From the NCBI RefSeq assembly GCF_022815605.1, contig NZ_JALGRP010000003.1, forward strand, positions 310,001 through 374,000: a DNA stretch of 64,000 nt, written 5' to 3'. Made by a program: the position numbers and the translations under genes. Positions 1 to 10,121 of the stretch are shown here, piece after piece (the stretch's first letter is position 1; the number at the start of each line of letters is the position of its first letter). Under the pieces are notes generated by a model. It saw only the letters and a list, made by a program, of their open reading frames with translations. It was not told the DNA's origin and made no database searches. The stretch comes from Microbacterium sp. VKM Ac-2923 (GTDB taxonomy: Bacteria > Actinomycetota > Actinomycetes > Actinomycetales > Microbacteriaceae).

Positions 1-557
1 GCATCCTTCTCGGCATGGGCGGCGGACTCATCCGCGACCTGCTCCTGGGGTTGACCCCGGCCACCCTGCAGAGCAACTGGTACCTCATCACCGCGACGCT
101 CGCCTCGATCGTGGGGATGCTCCTCTCGGGGATCTTCCAGCGCCTCAACCGCGCGATCGTCATGCTCGATGCCGTCGTGATCGGGCTGTTCGGCGCGTTC
201 GGCACGTCGAAGGCCCTCGCTCTCGGCATGCCGGCGGTCCCCGCGATCTTCGTCGGCGTGCTGGCGGCGGTGGGCGGCAGCGTGCTCCGCGACGTGCTGA
301 TGGGCCTGCCCGTCGCGATCATGCACGTCGGCTCGCTGTACGCGGTGGCCGCGGGCGGGGGCTGCGCGGTGCTCGCGACGACGGCGGCGTTCGGTGTGCC
401 CCTGCCGATCGCCGCGGTCATCGGCGTCGCGATCACCACCATCATCCGCGTCCTCGCGGTGCTGTTCGACCTGTCGCTGCCGGAGCAGCGCAAGCTCTAC
501 CGCCGCAAGGTCGCGGTCGAGACCACCGGCATTCCGATCATCCGCGCGGAGTCCTGA
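1..557 (+). CDS. TRIC-family (UPF0126) membrane protein, 5' truncated by window edge
   Basis: The reading frame is already open at base 3, so the start lies outside the window; 184 residues are visible. They show several hydrophobic segments and two copies of a glycine/arginine-aspartate motif (GGGLIRD near the visible N-terminus and GGSVLRD about 90 residues later). This is the duplicated three-helix signature of the UPF0126 family, whose bacterial members form trimeric intracellular-cation-type channels in the cytoplasmic membrane. The short C-terminal tail is basic and cytoplasmic in appearance. It converges with the MOSC gene, and a large palindrome lies between their ends. The family call is firm; the transported ion is not known from sequence. 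Confidence 0.85.
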   Translation, partial: ILLGMGGGLIRDLLLGLTPATLQSNWYLITATLASIVGMLLSGIFQRLNRAIVMLDAVVIGLFGAFGTSKALALGMPAVPAIFVGVLAAVGGSVLRDVLMGLPVAIMHVGSLYAVAAGGGCAVLATTAAFGVPLPIAAVIGVAITTIIRVLAVLFDLSLPEQRKLYRRKVAVETTGIPIIRAES

Positions 558-581
558 CCCCTCGCCCGCCCCTCCGCGAGC

Positions 582-637
582 GAGTCGCCAGATTCTGTCG
601 CTCGGGTCTGGTCTGAAGCGACGTTTCTTGGCGACTC
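582..637. terminator. Two-step palindrome between convergent genes
   Basis: GAGTCGCCA (582-590) pairs with TGGCGACTC (629-637). Inside it GTCGCT (597-602) pairs with AGCGAC (617-622), with matched 6-nt internal loops between the two stems. It sits between the convergent TRIC and MOSC genes and touches the MOSC stop codon. A bidirectional terminator is the simplest reading, although neither side has a long T-run. Confidence 0.5.
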
Positions 638-1418
638 ACGCGTCGAGGACGACCTCGTCGCCCTCGCGGACCGTGCCGCCGCCGTCCACGGGGAGGAGCA
701 GGATGCCGAGGGTCGGCTCGTCCTGGGCGAACTCGGTCGTGAGCACGCGGAGGAGCCGTGCGTCGCGTACGCCGGTGTCGGGGTTGGCGGTGATCGCGGC
801 GCACCGCTCGATGGGCTTCTGAACGTCGAACAGCACCTCGCCGATGCGAAGCCGACCGGTCCAGTCCAGTTCCGCCCACGCGTCGGCACCGGAGATCACG
901 ATGTTGGAGCGGAAACGGCGATCGTCCACGGGCGCGGGTACCGCGGCATCCAGGTCGGCGACCGAGGCGGAGCCGTGCAGCGAGATGAAGCCCCGCGGCC
1001 GGTCCTGGAAGCGCGCGGTCGCACCGTCGCCGAGGAGGCCCAGGGGCAGGACGCCGTCGGCGTCGAGCAGCTTCGCGTCACTGGTCGTGCGCAGGTACGC
1101 CGTGACCGCTTCGCTGAGACGCGCACGACCCTCGTCGCTGAGGTCGGCGGTGACGTCGAGGTCGTCGACCTGGAGACGCAGAGTGTGCGCCGTGTCGTCG
1201 AAACTCAGGCGCACACGCGCGAGGGTCGGGAAGGTCATGAGCGCCAGCCCGCGACTCTTGGGGAAGGTGGCGTCCGCTGGCTCGAGCGCGTCGGCGAAGC
1301 GGAACACCAGAGCACGATCGCCCTGCACGCGGCCGTCGTCCTGGATGACGAGGCTGTCCCGTCGCTCGGGCGAGAAGCCCTTGACGGGGTAGCGGTAGAG
1401 GGCGTCGACGCGGATCAC
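636..1418 (-). CDS. MOSC domain-containing protein
   Basis: The product is 260 aa. The N-terminal part (residues 1-110, beginning IRVDALYRYPVKG) is the MOSC N-terminal beta-barrel. The C-terminal MOSC domain carries RFRSNIVI, IGEVLFDV, a conserved Cys in IERCAAITANPDTG, and FAQDEPTLGILL. MOSC proteins are related to molybdenum cofactor sulfurase C-termini and to mARC/YiiM-type Moco enzymes; the substrate cannot be told here. GTG at 1418 is chosen because it gives the conserved N-terminus. An open frame continues upstream but has no family similarity. The gene lies downstream of leuA on the same strand, behind leuA's terminator-like hairpin. Confidence 0.85.
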   Translation of the reverse strand: MIRVDALYRYPVKGFSPERRDSLVIQDDGRVQGDRALVFRFADALEPADATFPKSRGLALMTFPTLARVRLSFDDTAHTLRLQVDDLDVTADLSDEGRARLSEAVTAYLRTTSDAKLLDADGVLPLGLLGDGATARFQDRPRGFISLHGSASVADLDAAVPAPVDDRRFRSNIVISGADAWAELDWTGRLRIGEVLFDVQKPIERCAAITANPDTGVRDARLLRVLTTEFAQDEPTLGILLLPVDGGGTVREGDEVVLDA

Positions 1419-1520
1419 GGATTCATCCTCGCATCCGCACGACGGCGGCGAGGGCGCGGCGTCGACACCTGGGCGGTGCGACGCCCGACGGATGCCGTCG
1501 GGGCGTTGCCTCCCGCACGC

Positions 1521-1558
1521 CGAAGCGCCGCCACCCGGGAAAGGATGGCGGCGCTTCG
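1521..1558 (-). terminator. Hairpin downstream of leuA
   Basis: A 13-bp perfect inverted repeat, CGAAGCGCCGCCA (1521-1533) with its complement at 1546-1558, has a 12-nt loop and begins 10 nt after the leuA stop. There is no U-tract, which is common for terminators in high-GC actinobacteria. Confidence 0.65.
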
Positions 1559-1567
1559 AGACGACGA

Positions 1568-3478
<1,911 letters not shown>

Positions 3479-3481
<3 letters not shown>

Positions 3482-4066
3482 CGACGTCGGCGCCCATTCG
3501 CGCGCGAGGAGGGCGTACCGCAGCTCGTCGCTCCAGCGTCCCTTGAACCATTCGTTCTCGGTGAAGTGCGCCTCGCGGCGCATACCGACCCGCTCGGCCA
3601 GAGCCACCGAGCGGACGTTCTCGGAATCGATCCGAGCCGTCAGGCGGCGCAGACCGTACACCCGGAAGGCGGTGTCGATGAGCGCGCGGACCGCCTCGGT
3701 TGCGAGTCCTCGACCGGATGCCGCGGGACTCACCACCCACCCGATCTCGGCCGACCCCGCCTCCGCGTCGAGGTGGAAGAGCACGAGGTCGCCGATCACC
3801 TCCCCGTCACTCACCCGTTCGATCACGAGGACGACGCCGTCGCGCTCGCCCTCGAGGCTCGTGCACCCGAACAGGTGGCCGATGCGACCGCGGATGTCGT
3901 CGGCCGACTGCGGCTCGAAAGGCAGGAAGCGGCACACCTCGGCATCGCCGCGGTAGGCGGCCATGGCGTCGAGGTCGGCCTCGACGAAGGGCCGCAACCG
4001 CACGCGATCGGTCCGCACGTCGAGGATCCGGGGCGCCGGAGGCAGCACGAACGGCGACGCGCTCAC
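3479..4066 (-). CDS. GNAT family N-acetyltransferase (RimJ/RimL-like)
   Basis: The product is 195 aa. It shows the GNAT fold used by ribosomal-protein and small-molecule acetyltransferases: TDRVRLRPFVEADLDAM at the N-terminus, an acetyl-CoA binding turn at VSPAASGRGLATEA (motif A), then RIDSENVRSVALAERVGMRRE (motif B), which is typical of the RimJ/RimL/COG1670 group. The acceptor is not predictable. GTG at 4066 is chosen because it overlaps the stop of the preceding oxidoreductase gene by 4 nt (GTGA), implying translational coupling. The gene ends where the leu promoter begins. Confidence 0.85.
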
Positions 4067-5010
4067 GGCAGCAGCGCCACCTTGCCGCCCGGGTGACCGG
4101 TCATGACGAACCGTACGGCCTCGATCGCCTCGGCCAGAGGATAGGTGCGGGCGACGGGCACCTCGAGGGCACCGGATGCCGCCAGCTCGAGCACGCGGGC
4201 ACGTGCGATGTCGCGGAACCGTGCGCTCTCGGGCCGCGAGCCCGCGATCCAAAAGAACCCGTCGGCCTTCGCCCGGTCGGGACTCACAATGGTGACGATG
4301 CGGTCGCGTTCGGCGACGAGCTCGAGCGAGACGTCGATGGCCTCGTCTGTGCCCACGGCGTCCCAGGCAGCGGCGATCGACGCGCCGTCGGCCGCTTCCT
4401 CGACGCGCTCGCGAAGCCCCTCCCCGTAGGCCACCGGGATACCGCCGAAGCGTCGTACGCGCTCGGCGGAGTCCTCGGCATCCGGTCCGACCGTTCCGAT
4501 CACGCGGACGCCGAGCTCACGGGCCTGCTGCAGCAGGCTCACCCCGACGGCACCGGATGCCGCGTGAAGCAGAACGGTCTCTCCCTCGACGACGCGGGTG
4601 ACCTGGATCATCTCGGCCGCGGTCGTGCCGGCCAGCAGCAGGTTGGCCGCTTCCGGGTGCGACAGGGGCGCGGGCTTGGCGAACACGTCTCGTGCCGGCA
4701 GCGTCAGCTCGGTGGCGTAGGCACCCTGCACGCGGAACGCGACGACCTCGTCGCCGACCCGCAGCTCACCCGACCCGCCGAGGGCCTCCGCTCCCACCGC
4801 GGTGATCTCGCCCGAGAGCTCGTACCCGATCGGCACCGGGAACTGCGCGCCGGGGCGCGCCTGGGCCACGTGCTTGGCATCCGCGGGATTGACGCCGGCC
4901 GCGTGGATGCGCACCGTCGCCTCACCGTGACCGGGCGGGGAGATCTCGACCTCGTCGAAGGTCCAGGTCTCGATCGGGCCCGGAGCGGGGGCCGTCCACC
5001 TCATCGCCAT
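4063..5010 (-). CDS. NADP-dependent zinc-free alcohol dehydrogenase/quinone oxidoreductase family
   Basis: The product is 315 aa of the medium-chain dehydrogenase superfamily. The N-terminal GroES-like fold (VRIHAAGVNPADAK, PVPIGYELSGEITAVG, VGDEVVAF) lacks the catalytic-zinc cysteines, which is characteristic of quinone reductase/zeta-crystallin-type members. The Rossmann part has VLLHAASGAVGVSLLQQARELGVRVIGTVG, a nucleotide-binding AxxGxVG-type turn. The C-terminal VPVARTYPLAEAIEAVRFVMTGHPGGKVAL is also family-typical. It is transcribed away from era and is coupled to the acetyltransferase. The substrate is unknown. Confidence 0.88.
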   Translation of the reverse strand: MAMRWTAPAPGPIETWTFDEVEISPPGHGEATVRIHAAGVNPADAKHVAQARPGAQFPVPIGYELSGEITAVGAEALGGSGELRVGDEVVAFRVQGAYATELTLPARDVFAKPAPLSHPEAANLLLAGTTAAEMIQVTRVVEGETVLLHAASGAVGVSLLQQARELGVRVIGTVGPDAEDSAERVRRFGGIPVAYGEGLRERVEEAADGASIAAAWDAVGTDEAIDVSLELVAERDRIVTIVSPDRAKADGFFWIAGSRPESARFRDIARARVLELAASGALEVPVARTYPLAEAIEAVRFVMTGHPGGKVALLP

Positions 5011-5051
5011 GGTCGTGCCTTTCGTCAGGGGTCGTCGCGGGCGAGCGGAGG

Positions 5052-5075
5052 CCCGCCCCGAAACGGTCGGGCGGG
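5052..5075 (-). terminator. Hairpin downstream of era
   Basis: CCCGCCC (5052-5058) pairs with GGGCGGG (69-75 of the same kilobase, 5069-5075) across a 10-nt loop, right after the era stop codon. There is no U-tract. Confidence 0.45.
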
Positions 5076-5079
5076 GTGG

Positions 5080-5973
5080 TCAGAAGCCGAGTCGGCCCAG
5101 CTGCTTGGGGTCGCGCTGCCATTCCTTGGCGACGCGAACGTGCAGCGACAGATAGACGCGACCGCCCACGAGCGGCTCGATGCCCGCGCGGGCGCGGGCG
5201 CCCACATCAGCCAGTCGCGAGCCCTTGCGGCCGATGATGATCGCCTTCTGGCTGTCGCGCTCGACCACGATGTTGGCCCAGACGTCGGTCAGGTCGCTGT
5301 CTTCGCGCGCGGCGACGTCATCGATGGTCACGGCGATCGAGTGCGGAAGCTCGTCGCGCACTCCCTGCAGAGCCGCCTCGCGGATGATCTCGGCGATACG
5401 GTCCTCGAGCGTCTCGTCGGTGACGACGTCGTCGGCGTACAGCGGCGGACCGACGGGCATGAGCGCCAGCAGTTCGTCGCTCAACACGTCGAGTTGATCG
5501 TTGGTCACCGCCGACAGCGGGATGACGGCGGCCCAGTCCTCGCGCAGCGCGTCGACCTCGACGAGACGCTCGGTGATCTGGTCGCGCGTCGCGGCGTCGG
5601 TCTTGGTCACCAGCGCGACCTTCTTCGCCCGGGGGTAGCCCGAGAGCGATTCCGCGATGCGTCGATCGCCGGGGCCGACCTTCTCGGTCGCCGGCGCGCA
5701 GAATGCGATCACGTCGACATCGCCCAGGACCTGCTCGACGAGGTCGTTCAGACGCTGACCGAGCAGCGTCCGGGGGCGGTGGATGCCGGGCGTGTCGACG
5801 ACCACCAGCTGACCGTCGGGACGGTTCACGATGCCGCGGATCGCGCGACGCGTCGTCTGCGGCTTCTCGCTGGTGATGGCGACCTTCTCGCCGACCAGCG
5901 CATTTGTCAGCGTGGACTTGCCGACGTTCGGCCGGCCCACGAAGGTCACGAAACCGGATCGGGGGTCGCTCAT
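5080..5973 (-). CDS. era: GTPase Era, 30S ribosome assembly factor
   Basis: The product is 297 aa and binds the 3' end of 16S rRNA during small-subunit maturation. G1 is GRPNVGKST (residues 13-21), the switch region is KPQTTRR, and G3 is DTPG. G4 reads TKTD instead of the canonical NKxD, a variant I associate with actinobacterial Era. The C-terminal KH RNA-binding domain contains IIIGRKGSRLADVG. ATG at 5973 overlaps the stop of the CorC-like gene by 4 nt (ATGA). It is the last gene of the phoH-ybeY-corC-era run, a widely conserved bacterial order linked to rRNA processing. Confidence 0.97.
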   Translation of the reverse strand: MSDPRSGFVTFVGRPNVGKSTLTNALVGEKVAITSEKPQTTRRAIRGIVNRPDGQLVVVDTPGIHRPRTLLGQRLNDLVEQVLGDVDVIAFCAPATEKVGPGDRRIAESLSGYPRAKKVALVTKTDAATRDQITERLVEVDALREDWAAVIPLSAVTNDQLDVLSDELLALMPVGPPLYADDVVTDETLEDRIAEIIREAALQGVRDELPHSIAVTIDDVAAREDSDLTDVWANIVVERDSQKAIIIGRKGSRLADVGARARAGIEPLVGGRVYLSLHVRVAKEWQRDPKQLGRLGF

Positions 5974-7280
5974 CTGTCGTTCCTCTCGCGCACGGAGGCG
6001 TCGGCCTCGGCGTCTTCGTCGGTGGAGATCTCGGAGCGTTCCACGATGACCGTGGCGATGCCGCGGTTGCGGCCGCGGGACGCGCCTCCGGTGAGTACGA
6101 GACCGGAGTACTCGGCCGTCGCTCCGGGTTGCGGGATGCGCCCCAGGGCCTTGCCCAGGAGCCCGCCGACGGAGTCGACGTCGTCGTCGTCGAGCTCGAG
6201 GCCGAACAGGTCGCCCACCTCGTCGAGCCCGAGCCGGGCGTTGACCCGGTAGCGTCCGTCGCCGAGCTCGACCACCTCGGTGGAGGGGGCGTCGTACTCG
6301 TCGACGATCTCGCCCACGAGCTCCTCGATCAGATCCTCCATGGTGACCAGGCCCGCGACCCCGCCGTACTCGTCGACGACGAGGCACACGTGGACGGCGT
6401 CCTTCTTCATCTGCTGCAGCAGGGTCTCGGCCTTCATTGACTCGGGCACGAAGACCGCCGGCCGGGCGATGCGGCGGATGGGCGCGTCGCGCCAGCCGGC
6501 CTCGTCGCGGAAGCCGTATTGCACCAGGTCTTTCAGGTAGAGCATGCCGACGATGTCATCGGCCTCGTCGTCGGCCAGGGGCACGCGCGAGACGCCCTTC
6601 TCGAGGAAGAGCGACAAAGCTTCGCGTGAGGTCGCCGCGGCATCCACGCTCACCATGTCGGTGCGCGGCACCATGACCTCGCGCACGTAGCGGTCGGTGA
6701 AATCGAAGACCGAGTGGATGAGCTCGCGGTCGTCTTCTTCGATGAGTTCGTTCTCCGCGGCCTCGTCGATGATGCTGAGCAGCTGCTCCTCCGACGCGAA
6801 CGACGTCGAGCGCGGCACACCGGGGGTCACGCGGTTGCCGACCGCGACGAGCCCGTGCGCGAGCGGGCCGAGAAGGATCCGCATCCCCCGCACGATGGGA
6901 GCACCGCCGGTCAGCAAGCCGCGCGCGTGCTGGCGACCCACCGAACGGGGGCTGGCCCCGACGGCGACGAACGAGATACCCGTCATCAGCAGGGCGGCGG
7001 CGATCACAGCGAGCAGGATGTTGTCGAACATCAGCATGAACGCCGCGGCGACGAGCACAGCGGCGGTCGTCTCGGCGAGGACGCGGATGAACGACACTGC
7101 CGTGACGTGCGCGCCGGTGTCGTCGGCGATGCGGCGCAGAGCCCGCCCGTTGCGCCCGGAGACGCCGAGTTCGAGCAGGTCCGCGCGCGAATTTACACCC
7201 AGGGCCGCCTCGAACGCCGCCATCAGGCCGCCGAAGGCGACGAGGACGAATGCAGCGACGAGGAGCAGCGCCTCGGTCAT
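5970..7280 (-). CDS. HlyC/CorC family CNNM-CBS membrane protein
   Basis: The product is 436 aa. The N-terminal DUF21/CNNM transmembrane domain (residues 1-170; MTEALLLVAAFVLVAFGG is the first helix) is followed by paired CBS domains (REVMVPRTDMVSVDA and KKDAVHVCLVVDEYGGVAGLVTMEDL). A C-terminal CorC_HlyC domain follows (YRVNARLGLDEVGDLFGLELDDDDVDSVGGLL). Family members are implicated in magnesium/cobalt efflux or homeostasis in the cytoplasmic membrane. The gene overlaps both neighbours, ybeY and era, by 4 nt. The last 25 residues are acidic and variable. Confidence 0.93.
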   Translation of the reverse strand: MTEALLLVAAFVLVAFGGLMAAFEAALGVNSRADLLELGVSGRNGRALRRIADDTGAHVTAVSFIRVLAETTAAVLVAAAFMLMFDNILLAVIAAALLMTGISFVAVGASPRSVGRQHARGLLTGGAPIVRGMRILLGPLAHGLVAVGNRVTPGVPRSTSFASEEQLLSIIDEAAENELIEEDDRELIHSVFDFTDRYVREVMVPRTDMVSVDAAATSREALSLFLEKGVSRVPLADDEADDIVGMLYLKDLVQYGFRDEAGWRDAPIRRIARPAVFVPESMKAETLLQQMKKDAVHVCLVVDEYGGVAGLVTMEDLIEELVGEIVDEYDAPSTEVVELGDGRYRVNARLGLDEVGDLFGLELDDDDVDSVGGLLGKALGRIPQPGATAEYSGLVLTGGASRGRNRGIATVIVERSEISTDEDAEADASVRERNDR

Positions 7281-7744
7281 GTGCGACGGTGGCGTTCGAC
7301 GGCCTGGAAACCGGTGATGAGTTCGCGCTGCAGACCGAACATCTCGCGCTCCTCGTCGGGTTCGGCGTGGTCGAAACCGAGCAGGTGCAGCAGTCCGTGC
7401 GTGGTGAGCAGGATCAGTTCGTCTTGCGTGGAGTGCTTGGCCGCGACCGCCTGGGTCTCGGCGACCGCGGGGCACAGCACGATATCGCCCAGCAGACCCG
7501 CGGCGGTCGGGGCGTCTTCGGACCCGGGACGCAGTTCGTCCATGGGGAAGCTGAGCACGTCGGTGGGGCCGGGCTCGTCCATCCACTGCAGGTGGAGCGA
7601 CTCCATGGCCCCCTCGTCGACGAGCACGATGGCCACGTCGGCGTCGGCGCTGACGTGCAGCTCGGCCAGGTTGTACTCCATCAGGCGCAACAGCACCTGC
7701 TCGTCGACCTGGTGGTCGGACTCGTTGTTGATCTCGATGGTCAT
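7277..7744 (-). CDS. ybeY: rRNA maturation endoribonuclease YbeY
   Basis: The product is 155 aa, the standard length. The zinc-binding signature HGLLHLLGFDH is present near residue 115, with the preceding DVLSFPMDE motif. YbeY is a single-strand-specific endoribonuclease needed for 16S rRNA 3'-end maturation and ribosome quality control. It overlaps phoH upstream and the CorC-like gene downstream by 4 nt each, so the products are likely made together with Era. Confidence 0.97.
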   Translation of the reverse strand: MTIEINNESDHQVDEQVLLRLMEYNLAELHVSADADVAIVLVDEGAMESLHLQWMDEPGPTDVLSFPMDELRPGSEDAPTAAGLLGDIVLCPAVAETQAVAAKHSTQDELILLTTHGLLHLLGFDHAEPDEEREMFGLQRELITGFQAVERHRRT

Positions 7745-8823
7745 GAGCGGTTTCGTCTCGGGAGGTGATCGCGGGGACCGGCGGCCGCTTGGCCGCGTCG
7801 CTCCGCACGGGTGGCGAACTCGGACGCTTCGTCGCGCTCACGACGTGCGGAGAGACGCTTCTCGTCGTACTCGCTGTAGGCGTCGACGATGCGGCCGACA
7901 AGCGAGTGGCGCACCACGTCGTCGCTGGTCAGGCGCGAGAAGTGGATGTCGTCGATGTCGTCGAGCACGCGCGTGACCAGGCGCAGACCCGAGGCGCCCT
8001 GAGGGAGGTCGACCTGGGTGATGTCGCCGGTGACGACCATGCGCGTGCCGAACCCGAGACGCGTGAGGAACATCTTCATCTGCTCGGGCGTGGTGTTCTG
8101 CGCTTCGTCGAGCACGACGAACGAGTCATTGAGCGTGCGTCCGCGCATGTAGGCCAGGGGGGCGACCTCGATGGTGCCCGTCGCCATGAGCTTGGGGACG
8201 ATGTCGGGGTCCATCATCTCGTTGAGCGCGTCGTACAGCGGCCGCAGGTACGGATCGATCTTGTCGGTGAGGGTTCCGGGAAGGAACCCGAGCCGCTCCC
8301 CCGCCTCGACGGCCGGGCGCGTGAGGATGATGCGGGTCACCTCTTTGCGCTGCAGCGCTTGGACGGCCTTGGCCATGGCGAGGTAGGTCTTGCCCGTACC
8401 GGCGGGACCGATACCGAACACGATCGTGTTCTCGTCGATCGCGTCGACGTACTCTTTCTGGCCGGCGGTCTTGGGCCGGATCGTCTTGCCGCGCGACGAC
8501 AGGATCGCCTCGCCCATGACCTCGGACGGGCGGGGGCCGCCGTCGGAGCGGAGCATGCGGTTCGAGCTCCTCACATCGGACGGGTCGAGACCATGGCCCG
8601 AGCGCGTCATGGCGAGCAACTCGTCGACGAGGCCCCGGGCCCCGCGCACCGCTTCGGGTGCGCCGGACAGCGTGATCTCGTTGCCGCGCACGTGGACGTC
8701 GACATCGGGATGCTCCTTCTCGACGACCCGCAGCAGGCGGTCCTGCGGTCCGAGGAGCTGCACCATGGCGACGCCGTCGACCTCGATGCGGTCGGAGACG
8801 GTTTCTTCGGACGAATCAGCCAC
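7741..8823 (-). CDS. phoH: PhoH-like ATPase
   Basis: The product is 360 aa. A short N-terminal KH-like segment (residues 20-70, VRGNEITLSG) precedes the P-loop ATPase core with Walker A GPAGTGKTYLA and Walker B VVLDEAQN. The TRPAVEAGERLGFLPG and VVTGDITQVDLP motifs are typical of PhoH. The C-terminal 40 residues are charged and low in complexity. PhoH proteins are thought to act in RNA metabolism, and the genomic link to ybeY is conserved across bacteria. The start is GTG. The gene overlaps the upstream HIT gene by 8 nt. Confidence 0.93.
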   Translation of the reverse strand: MADSSEETVSDRIEVDGVAMVQLLGPQDRLLRVVEKEHPDVDVHVRGNEITLSGAPEAVRGARGLVDELLAMTRSGHGLDPSDVRSSNRMLRSDGGPRPSEVMGEAILSSRGKTIRPKTAGQKEYVDAIDENTIVFGIGPAGTGKTYLAMAKAVQALQRKEVTRIILTRPAVEAGERLGFLPGTLTDKIDPYLRPLYDALNEMMDPDIVPKLMATGTIEVAPLAYMRGRTLNDSFVVLDEAQNTTPEQMKMFLTRLGFGTRMVVTGDITQVDLPQGASGLRLVTRVLDDIDDIHFSRLTSDDVVRHSLVGRIVDAYSEYDEKRLSARRERDEASEFATRAERRGQAAAGPRDHLPRRNRS

Positions 8824-9163
8824 CCAGGCTCTTTTCGTTCAGGCCGCCCGCGAGGACGTGGGCGTGCACATGGAAAACGGTCTGACCGGCACCCTCGCCG
8901 GTGTTGAAGATGAGACGGAAGTCGCCGTCGGAGTGCTCGGCGGCCACCGAGTTGGCCAGGCCGACGATCTCGGTGAGGAGGTCGGCGTCGCCCGCCGCGA
9001 GTTCGACGACGTTGCGGTACTGCGCCGTCTTGGGGATGACGAGCAGGTGCACCGGCGCCTGCGGCGCGATGTCGCGGATCGCGAAGGCGTTCTCGGTCTC
9101 GGCCACGATCTCGGCGGGGATCTCTCCCTGCAGGATCCGCGTGAAGATCGACGGTTCGGTCAT
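8816..9163 (-). CDS. HIT family nucleotide-binding protein
   Basis: The product is 115 aa, with the histidine-triad signature HVHAHV at its C-terminal end and the conserved N-terminal SIFTRILQGEIPAEIV. HIT proteins hydrolyse nucleoside phosphoramidates or dinucleotides; the central His of the triad is the nucleophile. ATG at 9163 is supported by a TAGACT -10 element 7 nt upstream, which implies a leaderless transcript. It starts a run of five overlapping genes ending in era. Confidence 0.93.
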   Translation of the reverse strand: MTEPSIFTRILQGEIPAEIVAETENAFAIRDIAPQAPVHLLVIPKTAQYRNVVELAAGDADLLTEIVGLANSVAAEHSDGDFRLIFNTGEGAGQTVFHVHAHVLAGGLNEKSLGG

Positions 9164-9170
9164 GGCATCC

Positions 9171-9176
9171 AGTCTA
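9171..9176 (-). promoter_or_regulatory. -10 element of HIT-phoH-ybeY-corC-era operon
   Basis: TAGACT on the minus strand is followed by 7 nt (GGATGCC) and then the ATG at 9163. No clear -35 is seen. It would produce an mRNA starting at or next to the ATG. Confidence 0.5.
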
Positions 9177-9250
9177 GTGACGGCCTCCGACACCGCGGTC
9201 GGAGGGGGAGGCAGCGGGCGGTGACTTCCCGATTCGGCGCGGACCCGGCA

Positions 9251-9279
9251 CCTTGGGGCGGCATCCCGCGCCCCAAAGG
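9251..9279 (-). terminator. GC hairpin between rsmE and HIT gene
   Basis: TTGGGGCG (9253-9260) pairs with CGCCCCAA (9269-9276) across a loop containing GGCATCC. It lies in the 221-nt gap 9164-9384, which holds no gene that I can support. Confidence 0.4.
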
Positions 9280-9384
9280 GCCGAACGCGCCCCCAACCGG
9301 CAACCACCCGGGTGAACATGCCCCGACAGACAGGAGGCCCACCCCACCAAATTTACGGGGGGGGCATACCGGCAGTGCCCGATG

Positions 9385-10119
9385 TCACCAGCGCCCGTGC
9401 GCCGCCGACAGCACCGAGATGGCCGCCGCCCCCGCGGTCGACGTGCGCAGCACCGTATCGCCAAGGCGCACGAGCCGCGCGCCGGCAGCCTCGAGGGCGG
9501 AGAGTTCTTCCGGGGCGATCCCGCCCTCCGGGCCGACCACGAGCACGACATCGCGCTCGTCCGAGGCCTCGGCGGCCACGGCGGTGAGACGAGCGGATGC
9601 CGAGGGCTCGAGCACGAGGACGAGCGCTGTGCCCGCGAGAGTCACCAGGTCGGCGGTGCGGGCCACCCCCTCCACCTCAGGGATCCACGCGCGGTGCGCC
9701 TGCTTCGCCGCCTCGCGCACGATCGTGCGCCAGCGAGCGATGCCCTTCTCGGCTTTGGCGTCCCATCGCGACACACTGCGCGCGGCCTGCCAGGGCACGA
9801 TCGCATCGACGCCGAGCTCGGTGGCGGCCTGCACCGCGAGTTCGTCGCGGTCGCCTTTCGCCAGAGCCTGGACGAGCACGAAGCGCGGCGACGGGGCGGG
9901 CTGCTCCCCGCGCGTGGTGACCCGCACGTCGACCTGCTTGGGGCCGGCGGCCGTCACGCGGCCGTCGAGCCACACGCCGCGTCCGTCGCCGAGGGTCACC
10001 GTCTCGTCGACGCGTACGCGCCGAACGCTGGCAGCGTGGTGCGCCTCGGCTCCGGTGAGAACCACGAGGTCACCCGGCTGAGCGGATGCCGCGTCGTCGG
10101 TGACGAAATGCAGCGCCAC
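9385..10119 (-). CDS. rsmE: 16S rRNA (uracil(1498)-N(3))-methyltransferase
   Basis: The product is 244 aa. An N-terminal PUA-like RNA-binding domain (residues 1-70) is followed by a SPOUT methyltransferase with LVQALAKGDRDELAVQAATELGV, the SAM-knot motif VVGPEGGIAPEELSALEAAG, and LGDTVLRTSTAGAAAI. RsmE methylates U1498 in the decoding region of the 30S subunit. It lies 2 nt downstream of dnaJ, a conserved gram-positive pairing. Confidence 0.96.
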   Translation of the reverse strand: MALHFVTDDAASAQPGDLVVLTGAEAHHAASVRRVRVDETVTLGDGRGVWLDGRVTAAGPKQVDVRVTTRGEQPAPSPRFVLVQALAKGDRDELAVQAATELGVDAIVPWQAARSVSRWDAKAEKGIARWRTIVREAAKQAHRAWIPEVEGVARTADLVTLAGTALVLVLEPSASARLTAVAAEASDERDVVLVVGPEGGIAPEELSALEAAGARLVRLGDTVLRTSTAGAAAISVLSAAHGRW

Positions 10120-10121
10120 GG

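Noticed and set aside
3700-6252. Very long open frame on the plus strand, antisense to era, the oxidoreductase and others
   Set aside because: High GC gives long antisense frames. It has Arg/Gly-rich composition and no family similarity, and lies over well-recognised minus-strand genes.
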